A DNA stretch of 64,000 bases from AP-15 sp963785565 (GTDB lineage Bacteria; Pseudomonadota; Alphaproteobacteria; ATCC43930; CGMCC-115725), in assembly GCA_963785565.1 (NCBI GenBank), contig CAWAVV010000005.1, positions 434,001-498,000 of the forward strand. Reading direction: 5' to 3'. Below are positions 36,992 through 46,321 of this stretch, piece after piece. How positions within the stretch are numbered: position 1 is the first letter of the stretch; the number at the start of each line of letters is the position of its first letter. The translations under genes and the position numbers were made by a program. Below the pieces are notes generated by a model. That model had not been told where the DNA came from and did not search any database. It saw nothing but the letters and a program-made list of their open reading frames with translations.

Positions 36992-38725
36992 ATGACGCTC
37001 GCCGTCACAATGCCCGTGATCAATCAAAGAACAGTTGCGCCGACGGCAATAGATTTCTTGACCGGCTGTTTGGTCGCCGCCGTGTTGACAATAGTCAATA
37101 TCGTTTTCGGATTTCCCGGAGGTGAGACCACTTATATCCCCTATGATCCGGTCGGCGCACTCGTCGTCGGACAGGGCCTATCGCAACACCTAGGCGAGCT
37201 CCTTGCAGCATCGGTAACAATGACATCGGGATTGTGGGCTGCGCTGATCGGTCTGGTGTTGCGCGTCATGGGCGATGGTTTTTGGCAGTTGAATGTTATG
37301 CTGTTTTGGCACAGTGTTGCTTTGCTCAGCTTAGTCTGTTGGGTGGGACGCCGATTCGCGGGAGCGACGGGTGCTTTGTGCTTGGTCGTAGCAACAGCGA
37401 TGTTGCCGCCAATGTCTTTCATGGTGATCGGCACGGCACGTCACTGGTTATTCGGAACTATGTTGCAAAATCTTTTGTGGCCCGGGTTCGTCCAGGAGGT
37501 CGTTTGGGACAGTTGGGGTAATAATGTGCTCAAGCCTGATCTCCTGGCAGGCACGCTTGTCGCCTGGGCGGTCGCCCTTATTGTAATCGATCCAGCCGAT
37601 GTCTCCAAAAAAAGGTTTATCGCGTCCGGCGCTTGCATGGCCCTCGCGGTGCTGGCAAAGGGGCATTTCTTCCTCGTATACCTCGCTGGATGGGGAACGG
37701 CACTCTTCGTGACCGCGGTGATGATGAAGGAGACGGGAAGTTTCTATGTCGGACGATCCTACTGGGCGCTGCTGATAATGGCGCCAATCATGGTGACCTG
37801 GGCAAGGGCCGGTGGCGCACAGGGCGCTTTTGACTACATCCATTCCTCTAATCCGCTCAAAAATTCTCCGGGATATCAACGACCGGATCTTGGCGTCTGG
37901 TTTTTTGTCGAGCTTGCTCCGTCGGCTCTTGGCCTTGGCGTACAGATTGCGCTGGCATTCGTAATTGTAACTTACGCATTAAACGGCAATAAGATCAAAG
38001 ATGCACTGGTGGCTGTGGCACCCGCATTGTCTGCATCTTTGGTGATGGCGCTTCCTGTGGTGACTAATCCGTATGGCAAGAACTTCAGTATGATTCTCCC
38101 CATTTTTGTCATTATATGGCTCAGCTTAGCGATTTTGGTTGGGAAGAGCTTCCCGTTGCTGCGGAAGCAGCTGGGTCAATGGGTTGTACCGATCTGGTTG
38201 GCACCCTTTACTGTGATTGCGGTTCTCGGCGTTTGGGCTCACTATCGGACGCTCTCGGATCGATCGGGGCATGCTGCATTAGCTGCCGACCGGGCCGCCT
38301 TGAGCGAAGTGGCCACCGCTCTGTTGTCGGTCCATCCGCACTCGGTGATATCGCCCCTGACTAACACCGGATTCCCAGCGATACTTTCGTATGAGCTTAC
38401 CCGCAAGGCGCGGGGTCTAGACATAGCGGTTCCCAGAGTGTTTAACGTCTATTGGGATGAACATAATCTTCGAAGCGAACTGCAAAATCGTCAGATTATT
38501 CGCAGCTCCGACGCTGTGGTCTGGATACCGGGTGGGCCAGAGCGCTTTCCGTTTCTAGGGGAATATCAATCACATGCCTATAGGATTGTTGGCGAAGTCT
38601 TGATGGGGAAAGATTCACCATTTCGGTTAATAGCCAGTATAGATATTGGTCCCGAATCGCTGGCAACCGCCTATTTTGACAATCATGATCAGGCGATGCG
38701 GGTGGAGGTTTATGCTAAGAAATAG
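36992..38725 (+). CDS. Polytopic membrane protein, probable GT-C-type glycosyltransferase
   Basis: 577 residues with about 10-12 hydrophobic segments (FLTGCLVAAVLTIVNIVFGF; VMLFWHSVALLSLVCWVG; YWALLIMAPIMVTW; MILPIFVIIWLSLAILVG; WLAPFTVIAVLGVW) and a C-terminal hydrophilic domain of about 150 residues. No named family is certain; size and layout fit GT-C enzymes or lipid-linked-sugar processing proteins. Composition differs from neighbours: lines counted by hand at 37081 and 37981 are 47-48 percent GC, against about 65 percent nearby, suggesting transfer. ATG 36992 is used; an in-frame ATG (MPVINQ) six codons later is possible. Confidence 0.6.
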   Translation: MTLAVTMPVINQRTVAPTAIDFLTGCLVAAVLTIVNIVFGFPGGETTYIPYDPVGALVVGQGLSQHLGELLAASVTMTSGLWAALIGLVLRVMGDGFWQLNVMLFWHSVALLSLVCWVGRRFAGATGALCLVVATAMLPPMSFMVIGTARHWLFGTMLQNLLWPGFVQEVVWDSWGNNVLKPDLLAGTLVAWAVALIVIDPADVSKKRFIASGACMALAVLAKGHFFLVYLAGWGTALFVTAVMMKETGSFYVGRSYWALLIMAPIMVTWARAGGAQGAFDYIHSSNPLKNSPGYQRPDLGVWFFVELAPSALGLGVQIALAFVIVTYALNGNKIKDALVAVAPALSASLVMALPVVTNPYGKNFSMILPIFVIIWLSLAILVGKSFPLLRKQLGQWVVPIWLAPFTVIAVLGVWAHYRTLSDRSGHAALAADRAALSEVATALLSVHPHSVISPLTNTGFPAILSYELTRKARGLDIAVPRVFNVYWDEHNLRSELQNRQIIRSSDAVVWIPGGPERFPFLGEYQSHAYRIVGEVLMGKDSPFRLIASIDIGPESLATAYFDNHDQAMRVEVYAKK

Positions 38726-38843
38726 CGTGCTCGAGGACCGCTTCGGTCCGCAAGTCTGGCAACTGTTTCTGACTCTTTTGGCGCTTATCCCGTGGGGAAT
38801 TATTGCAATCGTTGTGGTAATTTGGTTTATGAGCAATCTGTGA
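38712..38843 (+). CDS. Small single-pass membrane protein (43 aa)
   Basis: ATG 38712 is preceded by GGTGGAGG (38700-38707) and overlaps the stop of the GT-C-like gene, an arrangement typical of translational coupling. The peptide has a polar head (MLRNSVLEDRFGPQVW) and one strongly hydrophobic helix (LFLTLLALIPWGIIAIVVVI) ending WFMSNL. No known family. May be a partner subunit of the preceding membrane enzyme. Confidence 0.5.
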   Translation: MLRNSVLEDRFGPQVWQLFLTLLALIPWGIIAIVVVIWFMSNL

Positions 38844-39102
38844 CCAACCAATCTCAGTCGCGATGATGACGTCAGCTTAGTCATCGTGCTGTTTTCTACG
38901 CTGGTCGATTACCACCGCTTGTTCGGGTGCTTGAAGACCAACCGATAGACAGTCCGGCGAGGTTTGAGAACCGAAATAGGGCTGCAAATCGCCCCAGTGG
39001 TTGGCCTCTCACCCCAGCCAGAGACTTGAAGAGGTCGAAAATGAAGATGTGTACCCAGCTGGCTTTCCTCGGACACCCTTGCGCCCATCCGAGGAATGCC
39101 AG

Positions 39103-40146
39103 ATGAGCTATCCGGGAACCTATGACGGCGGCAGAAAGATCAGTTTGGTCCCGCCACCATGCACCAGCGCGTCTTCCGTCCTGGCCGACGAGCCTGAGGT
39201 TTCGGTCATCGTGCCGCTCTACAACGAGGCGGGCAACATCCCGCCGCTGATCGGCGCGCTTACCCAATCGATGCATCGGATCGGATGCACATTTGAGATC
39301 ATCGCGATCAATGATGGAAGCCTCGACGGCTCCTTGCGCGAGCTGGAGGAGGAGGCGGCCCGCCATCCCGAGCTCCGGATCATCGACTTCCGCCGCAACT
39401 ACGGACAGACCGCGGCCATAATGGCCGGCCTCGATTGCGCGACAGCAGCGATCATCGTGACGATCGATGCCGACCTGCAGAACGATCCCGCGGATATTGC
39501 GATGCTGCTGAACAAGCTGCAGGAAGGGTACGACGTGGTCAGCGGCTGGCGGCGGGACCGCAAGGACGCCGCGTTCCGGCGGAAATTGCCGAGTCGTGTC
39601 GCCAATTCGCTAATTTCGTGGATATCGGGGGTAAAGCTGCACGATTACGGCTGCACGCTGAAGGCCTACCGAGCGGACGTGCTGAAGGGCGTCCGGCTAT
39701 ATGGCGAAATGCACCGCTTCATTCCAATCTATGCCAGTTGGATGGGAGCAAAAGTTGTCGAAATGCCGGTCAGCCACCATCCGCGGCGAATCGGCCGATC
39801 CAAATACGGCATCGACCGAATCATCAAGGTTTTGCTCGATCTCATCGTAGTCACGTTTCTACACCGCTATTTTGTCAAGCCGATATACGTGTTCGGCACA
39901 TTTGGAATTGCATCCCTATTTCTTTCGATGGGCGCGTTTATTTTCATGATTGCTTTAAAGCTATTTGCTAATGTGTCGATGATTTTGACCCCGCTGCCAT
40001 TGGTGACGGTTACCGCTGGCCTGGTCGGCGTCATGAGCATTCTGATGGGTCTGTTGGCTGAAATGCTGGTCCGCATCTACTTCGAGTCGCAGGGGCGTAC
40101 CGCCTATCTCGTGCGGCACCGCGTAAACTTCCCGGCTGAACGCTGA
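39103..40146 (+). CDS. Polyprenyl-phosphate glycosyltransferase (GtrB/DPM1-like GT2)
   Basis: 347 residues. The GT-A domain has VSVIVPLYNEAGNIPPLIGA, INDGSLDGS, RNYGQTAAIMAG and IVTIDADLQNDP (metal motif); two C-terminal membrane segments follow (VFGTFGIASLFLSMGAFIFM; LVTVTAGLVGVMSILMGLLA). Transfers a sugar from a nucleotide donor to undecaprenyl phosphate. ATG 39103 has GAGGA ahead; the frame is open from 39001 but that segment has no similarity. Ends 1 nt before asnB. Confidence 0.9.
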   Translation: MSYPGTYDGGRKISLVPPPCTSASSVLADEPEVSVIVPLYNEAGNIPPLIGALTQSMHRIGCTFEIIAINDGSLDGSLRELEEEAARHPELRIIDFRRNYGQTAAIMAGLDCATAAIIVTIDADLQNDPADIAMLLNKLQEGYDVVSGWRRDRKDAAFRRKLPSRVANSLISWISGVKLHDYGCTLKAYRADVLKGVRLYGEMHRFIPIYASWMGAKVVEMPVSHHPRRIGRSKYGIDRIIKVLLDLIVVTFLHRYFVKPIYVFGTFGIASLFLSMGAFIFMIALKLFANVSMILTPLPLVTVTAGLVGVMSILMGLLAEMLVRIYFESQGRTAYLVRHRVNFPAER

Positions 40147-40147
40147 C

Positions 40148-42040
40148 ATGTGCGGGATCGCCGGCTTCGCGGGCTTCGGAACCGCGGCCGATTTGCACGC
40201 GATGACCGACGCGTTGGCGCATCGCGGGCCGGACGGCGCCGGTTTCTGGAGTGGCGACGAACCTCCGGTTTTTCTGGGCCATCGGCGTCTTGCCATTATC
40301 GACATCGAGGGCGGACGACAGCCGATGTGGGACGCGGCCGGTCGGATCGGCGTGATCTTCAACGGCGAGATCTACAATCATATCGAAATGCGGCGAGAGC
40401 TAGAGGACAGGGGGCATCGCTTCGCCACCGACCATTCCGATACCGAGGTGCTGATCCATGGGTATCGGGAATGGGGGGAGGGACTTCTTCCTCGGCTCAA
40501 CGGCATGCTGGCTTTCGCGCTCTACGACCGCGATCGCGCTCGCCTGTTTCTGGCCCGCGACAGGTTCGGTGAGAAGCCGCTATATTATTGGCGCCGTCCG
40601 GGCCGTCTGGCGTTCGCCAGCGAGTTGTCCGCCCTGGCGCGTCATTCGCAGATAGAAGCTGCGATCGATCCGCGCATGCTGCAGAAGTTTCTTGCCTGGG
40701 GCTTCCTGCCGGCGCCCAACGCGCTGTACCGCGACTGCGCCAAGTTGCCGGGCGGTTCGTCGCTGACCTATGATCTGCGTGCCGACAGAGTGCAAGTCAA
40801 GCGGTACTGGCGGTTCAAGCTGGAGCCGGACGACAGCTTGAACGACGCTGATGTTCCCCGTCTGGCTGAAGAGCTTCGCGCGCTGCTTAAGCAGGCAGTG
40901 AATCGTCGGCTGATCAGCGATGTCCCGCTGGGCCTGTTCTTGTCGGGTGGGATCGATTCGAGCGCGGTGCTGGCAGCCGCCGCGCGGATCCGGCCGGCCG
41001 AACAACTCTCGACCTTCACGATTGGCTTCCAGGAGCCGAGCTTCGACGAATCCGAATTCGCCCGCGAGCTCGCCATCGGTATTGGCACGCACCATCACGA
41101 ACAGATTCTCAGCCTGTCGGATGCTCGCTCTCTGCTGCCGGACGTGCTTGGTCGTTTGGATGAGCCGTTGGCCGACGCATCGATCCTGCCGACCTATCTG
41201 CTGAGCCGCTTCACTCGCCAATCGATCACCGTGGCGCTGTCAGGCGATGGCGGCGACGAGCTTTTCGCGGGTTACGACCCGTTCAAGGCTCTTGGGCCCG
41301 CGCAGCTCTACCAGCGGCTCGTGCCATGCGCCCTGCACAAGGGTTTGCGCAGCCTGGCCGAGCTACTGCCGAAATCTCGCAGCAACATGAGCTTCGATTT
41401 TAAAGTGCGGCGGGCCTTGTCCGGGCTTGGTCATATGCCCGCCTACTGGAACCCGGTATGGCTGGCGCCGGCGGATCCCGCAATGATTGCCGAGATCTTT
41501 TACGCGCCGGTGTGCGCTGACGAGTTATATCAGGAGGCAGTCGAGCTGTGGACTGCCAGCAACGGCGACGTAGTCGATCGAACGTTGGAGTTCTATACCA
41601 ACTTCTATCTACCGGACGACATCCTGGCGAAGGTCGATCGGGCGACAATGATGGTCTCGCTCGAATCCCGGGCGGTCTTTCTCGATCCAGAACTAGCTGA
41701 ATTCTGCCGCCGCCTGCCCAACCGCTTCAAGTTCCGGCACGGTGAGCGCAAATGGTTGCTTCGCCGTGCTTTGGCCGATCAGTTGCCAAAATCGGTCCTG
41801 GAGCGGCGCAAGAAGGGCTTCGGAATTCCGCTGGCGTCTTGGCTCCGCGAGTTGCCCGAGCCGTGCGGAGATCCCGCGTGGGAAGCGTGCGGGCTGAGCC
41901 TCGCATCGATGCACGGCGCCTGGTCCCAGCATGCCGGCGGAAAGCGTGATCACAGGCTGCTTCTTTTCGCTTGGCTCGCGCTGCATCATCATCGGCAGGC
42001 AGCTCGCGCGAAAGTGACGGAACCTGAGACGAATGGATAG
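40148..42040 (+). CDS. asnB: Glutamine-hydrolysing asparagine synthase-like amidotransferase
   Basis: 630 residues. N-terminal class II glutamine amidotransferase with catalytic Cys2 (MCGIAGFAGFG), HRGPDGAGFW and FNGEIYNH; C-terminal synthetase with the PPi-loop LFLSGGIDSSAVLAAAA and ALSGDGGDELFAGYDPF. In polysaccharide loci such proteins are thought to amidate a carboxylated sugar or peptide acceptor instead of making free asparagine; which applies here is not decidable. Overlaps the following methyltransferase by 8 nt. Confidence 0.92.
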   Translation: MCGIAGFAGFGTAADLHAMTDALAHRGPDGAGFWSGDEPPVFLGHRRLAIIDIEGGRQPMWDAAGRIGVIFNGEIYNHIEMRRELEDRGHRFATDHSDTEVLIHGYREWGEGLLPRLNGMLAFALYDRDRARLFLARDRFGEKPLYYWRRPGRLAFASELSALARHSQIEAAIDPRMLQKFLAWGFLPAPNALYRDCAKLPGGSSLTYDLRADRVQVKRYWRFKLEPDDSLNDADVPRLAEELRALLKQAVNRRLISDVPLGLFLSGGIDSSAVLAAAARIRPAEQLSTFTIGFQEPSFDESEFARELAIGIGTHHHEQILSLSDARSLLPDVLGRLDEPLADASILPTYLLSRFTRQSITVALSGDGGDELFAGYDPFKALGPAQLYQRLVPCALHKGLRSLAELLPKSRSNMSFDFKVRRALSGLGHMPAYWNPVWLAPADPAMIAEIFYAPVCADELYQEAVELWTASNGDVVDRTLEFYTNFYLPDDILAKVDRATMMVSLESRAVFLDPELAEFCRRLPNRFKFRHGERKWLLRRALADQLPKSVLERRKKGFGIPLASWLRELPEPCGDPAWEACGLSLASMHGAWSQHAGGKRDHRLLLFAWLALHHHRQAARAKVTEPETNG

Positions 42041-42764
42041 CAGCACCTACGCGGTCGAGGCAGGGATCGAAGCAACGCACTGGTGGTTCACCGGCCGTCG
42101 AAGCCTGTTCGCCCGCGAGCTGAGCGGCGCCGGCGTGCCATCTACCGCCGCCGCGCTGGACATCGGCACCTCCACCGGAGCCAATCTGCGCCTGCTGCGC
42201 CAGCTCGGTTTCACGCAGGTGGAGGGACTAGATATCAGCGAGGAGGCGATCGAGTTCTGTGTCGAGAAGGGACTGGGGCCAGTCCGACTCGGCGATGTTT
42301 GCGCCATGCCGTTTGACGACGCGAGTTTCGATCTGGTGCTGGCGACCGACATCATCGAGCATGTGCCCGACGACACGCAAGCCTTACGCGAAATCGCTCG
42401 GATACTTCGGACCGGTGGGCGCCTGCTTCTCACTGTTCCTTCTTTCCCGTCGCTCTGGGGTCTGCAGGACCGGGTTGCTCACCACTATCGCCGTTATCGC
42501 CGCGCCCCGATCATCGACCGCCTGTGCGCGACAGGGCTACGGCCGGAGCATGTTTATCATTTCAATTACTTGTTATTCGGGCCGATCTGGCTGGCCCGGC
42601 GCGTTATCGATCTGCTGCATATAAATCTGGCGAGCGAAGCGCAGGTGAACTCACGGTGGCTCAACTATATTTTGCGATGGATCTTCGCCCTTGACATTGC
42701 TACGGCGCCCAGGCTGCGGCCACCTTTCGGAGTGTCGATCCTGGTGATGGCGGTCAAGGCATGA
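42033..42764 (+). CDS. Class I SAM-dependent methyltransferase
   Basis: 243 residues. HWWFTGRRSLFARELS precedes motif I ALDIGTSTGANLRLLRQLG; VEGLDISEEAIEFC and FDLVLATDIIEHVPDDTQAL are motifs II and IV. The WWF-R start is usual for methyltransferases acting on polyprenyl- or glycan-linked substrates in envelope loci. The C-terminal third has a hydrophobic stretch (YLLFGPIWLARRVIDLLHI) that could anchor it to the membrane. Overlaps both neighbours. Confidence 0.83.
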   Translation: MDSSTYAVEAGIEATHWWFTGRRSLFARELSGAGVPSTAAALDIGTSTGANLRLLRQLGFTQVEGLDISEEAIEFCVEKGLGPVRLGDVCAMPFDDASFDLVLATDIIEHVPDDTQALREIARILRTGGRLLLTVPSFPSLWGLQDRVAHHYRRYRRAPIIDRLCATGLRPEHVYHFNYLLFGPIWLARRVIDLLHINLASEAQVNSRWLNYILRWIFALDIATAPRLRPPFGVSILVMAVKA

Positions 42765-43573
42765 CCCTCGCGCCCGAGCATGACCCAGCGATCATTGCCG
42801 GGTCGGTGGGCCGCTTCGGCTACGAGTGGCATCACTATCCAGAGATGCGGCCCGAATATGAGGAGCAGTTCCGCCGCTGGACGGTTCATCTGGCGCCCGA
42901 GGATTGGCGAGCCGTACGCTTCCTGGATGTCGGTTGCGGCATGGGGCGAAACTCATACTGGCCGATGCGCTACGGCGCCGCCGAAGGGGTGGCGATCGAC
43001 ATGGACGACCGTTCGCTGGCATCAGCTCGCCGCACTCTCGCCGGTTTTCCCGGCATGCGGGTTGAAAGGGCCAGCGCTTACGCCATCCCTTACCGCAACA
43101 TGTTTGATGTGGTGTTCTCGATCGGCGTGGTTCATCACCTGGAGCATCCCGAGCGGGCGCTAGCGCAGATGGTGCAGGCCGCGCGGCCCGGCGGCCGGGT
43201 GATGATCTGGGTTTACGGGCAGGAAAACAACCGCTGGATCGCGGTTTTGGTCGACCCGGTTCGTAAAGCGCTTTTCTCACGGCTGCCAGCGGTGGTGGTT
43301 CATCATCTCGCGCTTTATCCAACCGCGCTGCTGTGGCTCGGCGTGCGGCTTGGCGTCGGCCGTATTACCTATTTCCGGATGCTGCGCGGCTTTGCCTTTC
43401 GCCATCTCCGCTCAATCGTGTTCGACCAGATGCTGCCGAAGATAGCGCATTACTGGTCACGAGAAGCCGTCGAGGCTCTCTTGAGAGCGCAAGGATTGCA
43501 GGACATTACCTTGGCTTGGGTAAATGAGATGTCCTGGTCGGCAATCGGCACCAAGCCGCTGGCGGATAGGTAG
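42761..43573 (+). CDS. Class I SAM-dependent methyltransferase
   Basis: 270 residues. FLDVGCGMGRNSYWPMRYGA is motif I, VAIDMDDRSLASARRTL motif II, and FDVVFSIGVVHHLEHPERAL motif IV; the C-terminal part with a hydrophobic helix (VVVHHLALYPTALLWLGVRL) resembles methyltransferases with membrane-associated tails. Acceptor unknown. ATG overlaps the stop of the preceding methyltransferase by 4 nt; the next gene follows after 3 nt. Confidence 0.83.
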   Translation: MTLAPEHDPAIIAGSVGRFGYEWHHYPEMRPEYEEQFRRWTVHLAPEDWRAVRFLDVGCGMGRNSYWPMRYGAAEGVAIDMDDRSLASARRTLAGFPGMRVERASAYAIPYRNMFDVVFSIGVVHHLEHPERALAQMVQAARPGGRVMIWVYGQENNRWIAVLVDPVRKALFSRLPAVVVHHLALYPTALLWLGVRLGVGRITYFRMLRGFAFRHLRSIVFDQMLPKIAHYWSREAVEALLRAQGLQDITLAWVNEMSWSAIGTKPLADR

Positions 43574-43576
43574 GCA

Positions 43577-44542
43577 ATGTACGCCAGCACCCGTGGTGGT
43601 ACGCAAATCGGCGCGTTCATCGACCTGTTGCGCTGTCCGGCAACTGGCGAACCTTTGAACCAATCAACCGCGGGCCTGCTGAACCGCAGCGGCACGCATG
43701 CTTACTCGATCAACGCGTGTGGCGTGCCACTTTTCGCCACCGATCTCTGCACGGCCGAGGGCAGGGTCCAGCAGGCGCATTACGACCGCATCGCCGCAGC
43801 CTACTCGGCCAACCTAAAATATTCGCATACCCAGGAATATATGGCCTATCTCGACCGCGCGCTGGACAACGCGGTCGGGCCGCGCGACCTGGGGGTCACC
43901 GCAGAGCTGTGCTGCGGCCATGGCGAGGCGCTGCCGCTGCTAAGCGGGCGCATCACCCGCTATGTAGGCATCGATGTGTCGGAAAAGATGCTGGACGCTG
44001 CGTCCGGCATGCATGCCAACCCCGCCACGCTGTTCGCGCAGGGCGACGCAACGATTCTGCCATTAGCCGATGGGTGTTTTGACACCGTCGTCCTGCTTGG
44101 CGGCATTCATCATGTCCCGGACCGGCGACGGCTGTTCAGCGAGATCGCCCGAGTGCTGAAACCTGGCGGGAGGCTGTTATACCGCGAGCCGAGTAGCGAT
44201 TTCGTGCTCTGGCGCGCGCTGCGTGCGATCATCTATCGCCTGTCACCGATGCTGGACGATTCCACCGAGCGGCCACTGATTTATGGCGAAACGGTCCCGG
44301 CATTGCAGCAGGCGGGATTGCGCTCCGTGCTCTACGAAACCCATGGTTTTTTGGGCTTTTGTTTGTTTATGAACAGTGATGTGCTGTTCTTCAATCGGCT
44401 GTTCCGCTTCATTCCCGGAATCCGCGCACTGGTGCGCGGCGCTGTGCGCCTCGATCGTCTGCTGCTGCGCACCTCCCCACTGCGCCGCGCGGGGCTGCAG
44501 GTGATCGGAATTGCCGTAAAGCTTGGCACCGTCGTCTCATGA
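43577..44542 (+). CDS. SAM-dependent methyltransferase with Trm112-like N terminus
   Basis: 321 residues. The N-terminal FIDLLRCPATGEPLNQ resembles the Trm112p-like zinc-ribbon start of many methyltransferases, though only scattered Cys remain. Motif I is degenerate but recognisable (TAELCCGHGEALPLLSGRI), followed by YVGIDVSEKMLDAASGM and FDTVVLLGGIHHVPDRRRL. The Arg-rich C terminus (IRALVRGAVRLDRLLLRTS) may be membrane-associated. Overlaps the flippase-like gene by 4 nt. Confidence 0.8.
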   Translation: MYASTRGGTQIGAFIDLLRCPATGEPLNQSTAGLLNRSGTHAYSINACGVPLFATDLCTAEGRVQQAHYDRIAAAYSANLKYSHTQEYMAYLDRALDNAVGPRDLGVTAELCCGHGEALPLLSGRITRYVGIDVSEKMLDAASGMHANPATLFAQGDATILPLADGCFDTVVLLGGIHHVPDRRRLFSEIARVLKPGGRLLYREPSSDFVLWRALRAIIYRLSPMLDDSTERPLIYGETVPALQQAGLRSVLYETHGFLGFCLFMNSDVLFFNRLFRFIPGIRALVRGAVRLDRLLLRTSPLRRAGLQVIGIAVKLGTVVS

Positions 44543-44883
44543 TGAAGATCGCGGTGTTGCTTACCTTGATGATTTCCTTGACGGTGGTCGCCAATCTGCT
44601 GATGAAGCTCGGCGCTGCCGACCAGCGCTCTGTAATGCTCCTGCGACTGATTTCTTGGCGTACCGGGCTCGGGCTCGGGACATTCGCGGGCGCAGCTGCG
44701 TTGTACTCGCTGGTGTTGCGTATTCTCCCGCTGAATGTTGCACAGTCCTTTGCGGCAGCACAATTCGTTGCCGTAATTCTCGCTTCGACAATCGTTCTTG
44801 GTGAGCCGGTTTCGATACAGCGTTGGCTGGGGGTCGCGATGATTAGTGGGGGAATTGTAATCGTCGCCGTTTCATACAAGTAG
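44539..44883 (+). CDS. Small multidrug resistance/EamA-like four-helix protein (ArnE/F-type flippase candidate)
   Basis: 114 residues with four transmembrane segments: VLLTLMISLTVVANLLMKLG, GLGLGTFAGAAALYSLVL, VAQSFAAAQFVAVILASTIV and WLGVAMISGGIVIVAVSYK. Small EamA/SMR proteins such as ArnE/ArnF or GtrA-like units move polyprenyl-phosphate-linked sugars across the inner membrane. With the GtrB-like enzyme at 39.1 kb and the GT-C-like protein at 37.0 kb it could form a periplasmic glycan-modification set (inference). Confidence 0.75.
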   Translation: MMKIAVLLTLMISLTVVANLLMKLGAADQRSVMLLRLISWRTGLGLGTFAGAAALYSLVLRILPLNVAQSFAAAQFVAVILASTIVLGEPVSIQRWLGVAMISGGIVIVAVSYK

Positions 44884-45074
44884 CTCCTCATCCCAAATGT
44901 TGTGCCTTACCCCCAACGGAGTTACGGGTATTTCGAGTAGACCCCGGGCTGGCGCCGACGGTCAGGCTGGGCGCAATGCTGCAGCCATTCGCCTCGAGCG
45001 CGACGCTGTCTCCCTGCCGGCGGCTGGGTTCTGATCGAGGACCGACGCTCAAATGACTCTATGATGGCCGAGTG

Positions 45075-46232
45075 ATGGCCAAAATTGATTCGTTGTGTCG
45101 TGTTTGCGGGAAGGCGGCGCTCGACGAGTTTCCGCAATTTGCGCGGTTGCCGCGGGTGACCTCGGATTGCCGGCCGTTTCCGGCCGGGGGGCGGCTGGCG
45201 ATTTGCGGCGAATGCGCGGCGGTGCAAAAGCCGGTCGACGCCCGCTGGCGAGAGGAGGCCGCGGCGATCTATGCTGCCTACGATGTCTATTTCCAATCCG
45301 GCGGGGTCGAGCAAGCGGTGTTCGATCCGGCGACCGGCGCGCCGCGCCGGCGCAGCGCCGTGCTGGTGGACAGGCTCGCGTCCAACCGGAAGATCACCGA
45401 GACCGGGACGGTGCTGGATGTCGGTTGCGGCAACGGCGCGCTGCTGTCGGCCTTTGCCGAGATCCGCCCGGGGTGGCGGCTGTTCGGCCACGACCTGAGC
45501 GAGATCAACCGCGCGGCTTTGTCGCGGATTCCGAGGTTCGAGCAGCTCTATACCGGACCGATGGATGCGGTTCCCGGCGGCTTCGATCTTGTCACGCTCA
45601 GCCATTCGCTCGAGCATTTTACCCAACCGGTCGAGGAGTTGACGAGCCTACGTACGAAGCTCGCGGCGGGCGGCTGCCTGTTCATCGAGGTGCCGGATGC
45701 AGCGGCAACCCCGTTCGACCTGCTGGTCGCCGATCATGTCTCTCATTTTACTGCCGACACCGTGTCTCGGGTGCTGGCGCGCGCCCGCTTCGACCCGCTG
45801 ATCATCGCTCCGGATTGGGTGGTCAAGGAGCTTTCGGTCGTCGCCGAGCCGGGTGTTGGAGCGCGGCCGACGGCGGCGCCGCCGCAAGCGCCAGGCCGAC
45901 GGGTCGCGGCGCAGCTCGCTTGGCTTCAGGCCTTGATCGACGGCGCGCGCGCAGCGGCGGCAACCGCGCGATCATTCGGCCTGTTCGGCACCTCCGTCGC
46001 GGCGATGTGGCTGTTCGGCGCGGTCGGCGGCGCGGTCGAATTCTTTGCCGACGAGGACCCGAGCCGGCGCGGCCGGCGTTTGCTCGATCGCCCGATCCTG
46101 CACCCCGGCGATGTCCCGGCGGGCGCTACGGTCTATGTCCCGTTGATCCCGCGGGTCGCCCAGGCCGTCGCCGCCCGTGCATCGGGCTCGGGCGCAGACT
46201 TCCGTCTGCCGCCCGCCTTTCCCGCGGTGTAG
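45075..46232 (+). CDS. Zinc-binding class I SAM methyltransferase (C-methyltransferase-like)
   Basis: 385 residues. N-terminal cysteine pairs CRVCG and CGECAAVQ form the putative zinc-binding domain; the methyltransferase core is VLDVGCGNGALLSAFAEIRP, LFGHDLSEINRAAL and FDLVTLSHSLEHFTQPVEEL; a C-terminal Rossmann-like domain (FGLFGTSVAAMWLFGAVGGA) completes the NovU/TylC3-like layout. ATG 45075 is preferred over GTG 45072. About 190 bp without a gene lie ahead of it, so it may start a separate transcript. Confidence 0.8.
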   Translation: MAKIDSLCRVCGKAALDEFPQFARLPRVTSDCRPFPAGGRLAICGECAAVQKPVDARWREEAAAIYAAYDVYFQSGGVEQAVFDPATGAPRRRSAVLVDRLASNRKITETGTVLDVGCGNGALLSAFAEIRPGWRLFGHDLSEINRAALSRIPRFEQLYTGPMDAVPGGFDLVTLSHSLEHFTQPVEELTSLRTKLAAGGCLFIEVPDAAATPFDLLVADHVSHFTADTVSRVLARARFDPLIIAPDWVVKELSVVAEPGVGARPTAAPPQAPGRRVAAQLAWLQALIDGARAAAATARSFGLFGTSVAAMWLFGAVGGAVEFFADEDPSRRGRRLLDRPILHPGDVPAGATVYVPLIPRVAQAVAARASGSGADFRLPPAFPAV

Positions 46233-46321
46233 GCCCGCACGCCCTCGCGTTACTTCCGTGGCCGATTTGGTCTATCGTTCGGTGAGCGAGCGTTCGGCGT
46301 GAGTAGCCCGGTTCTGTCGGC

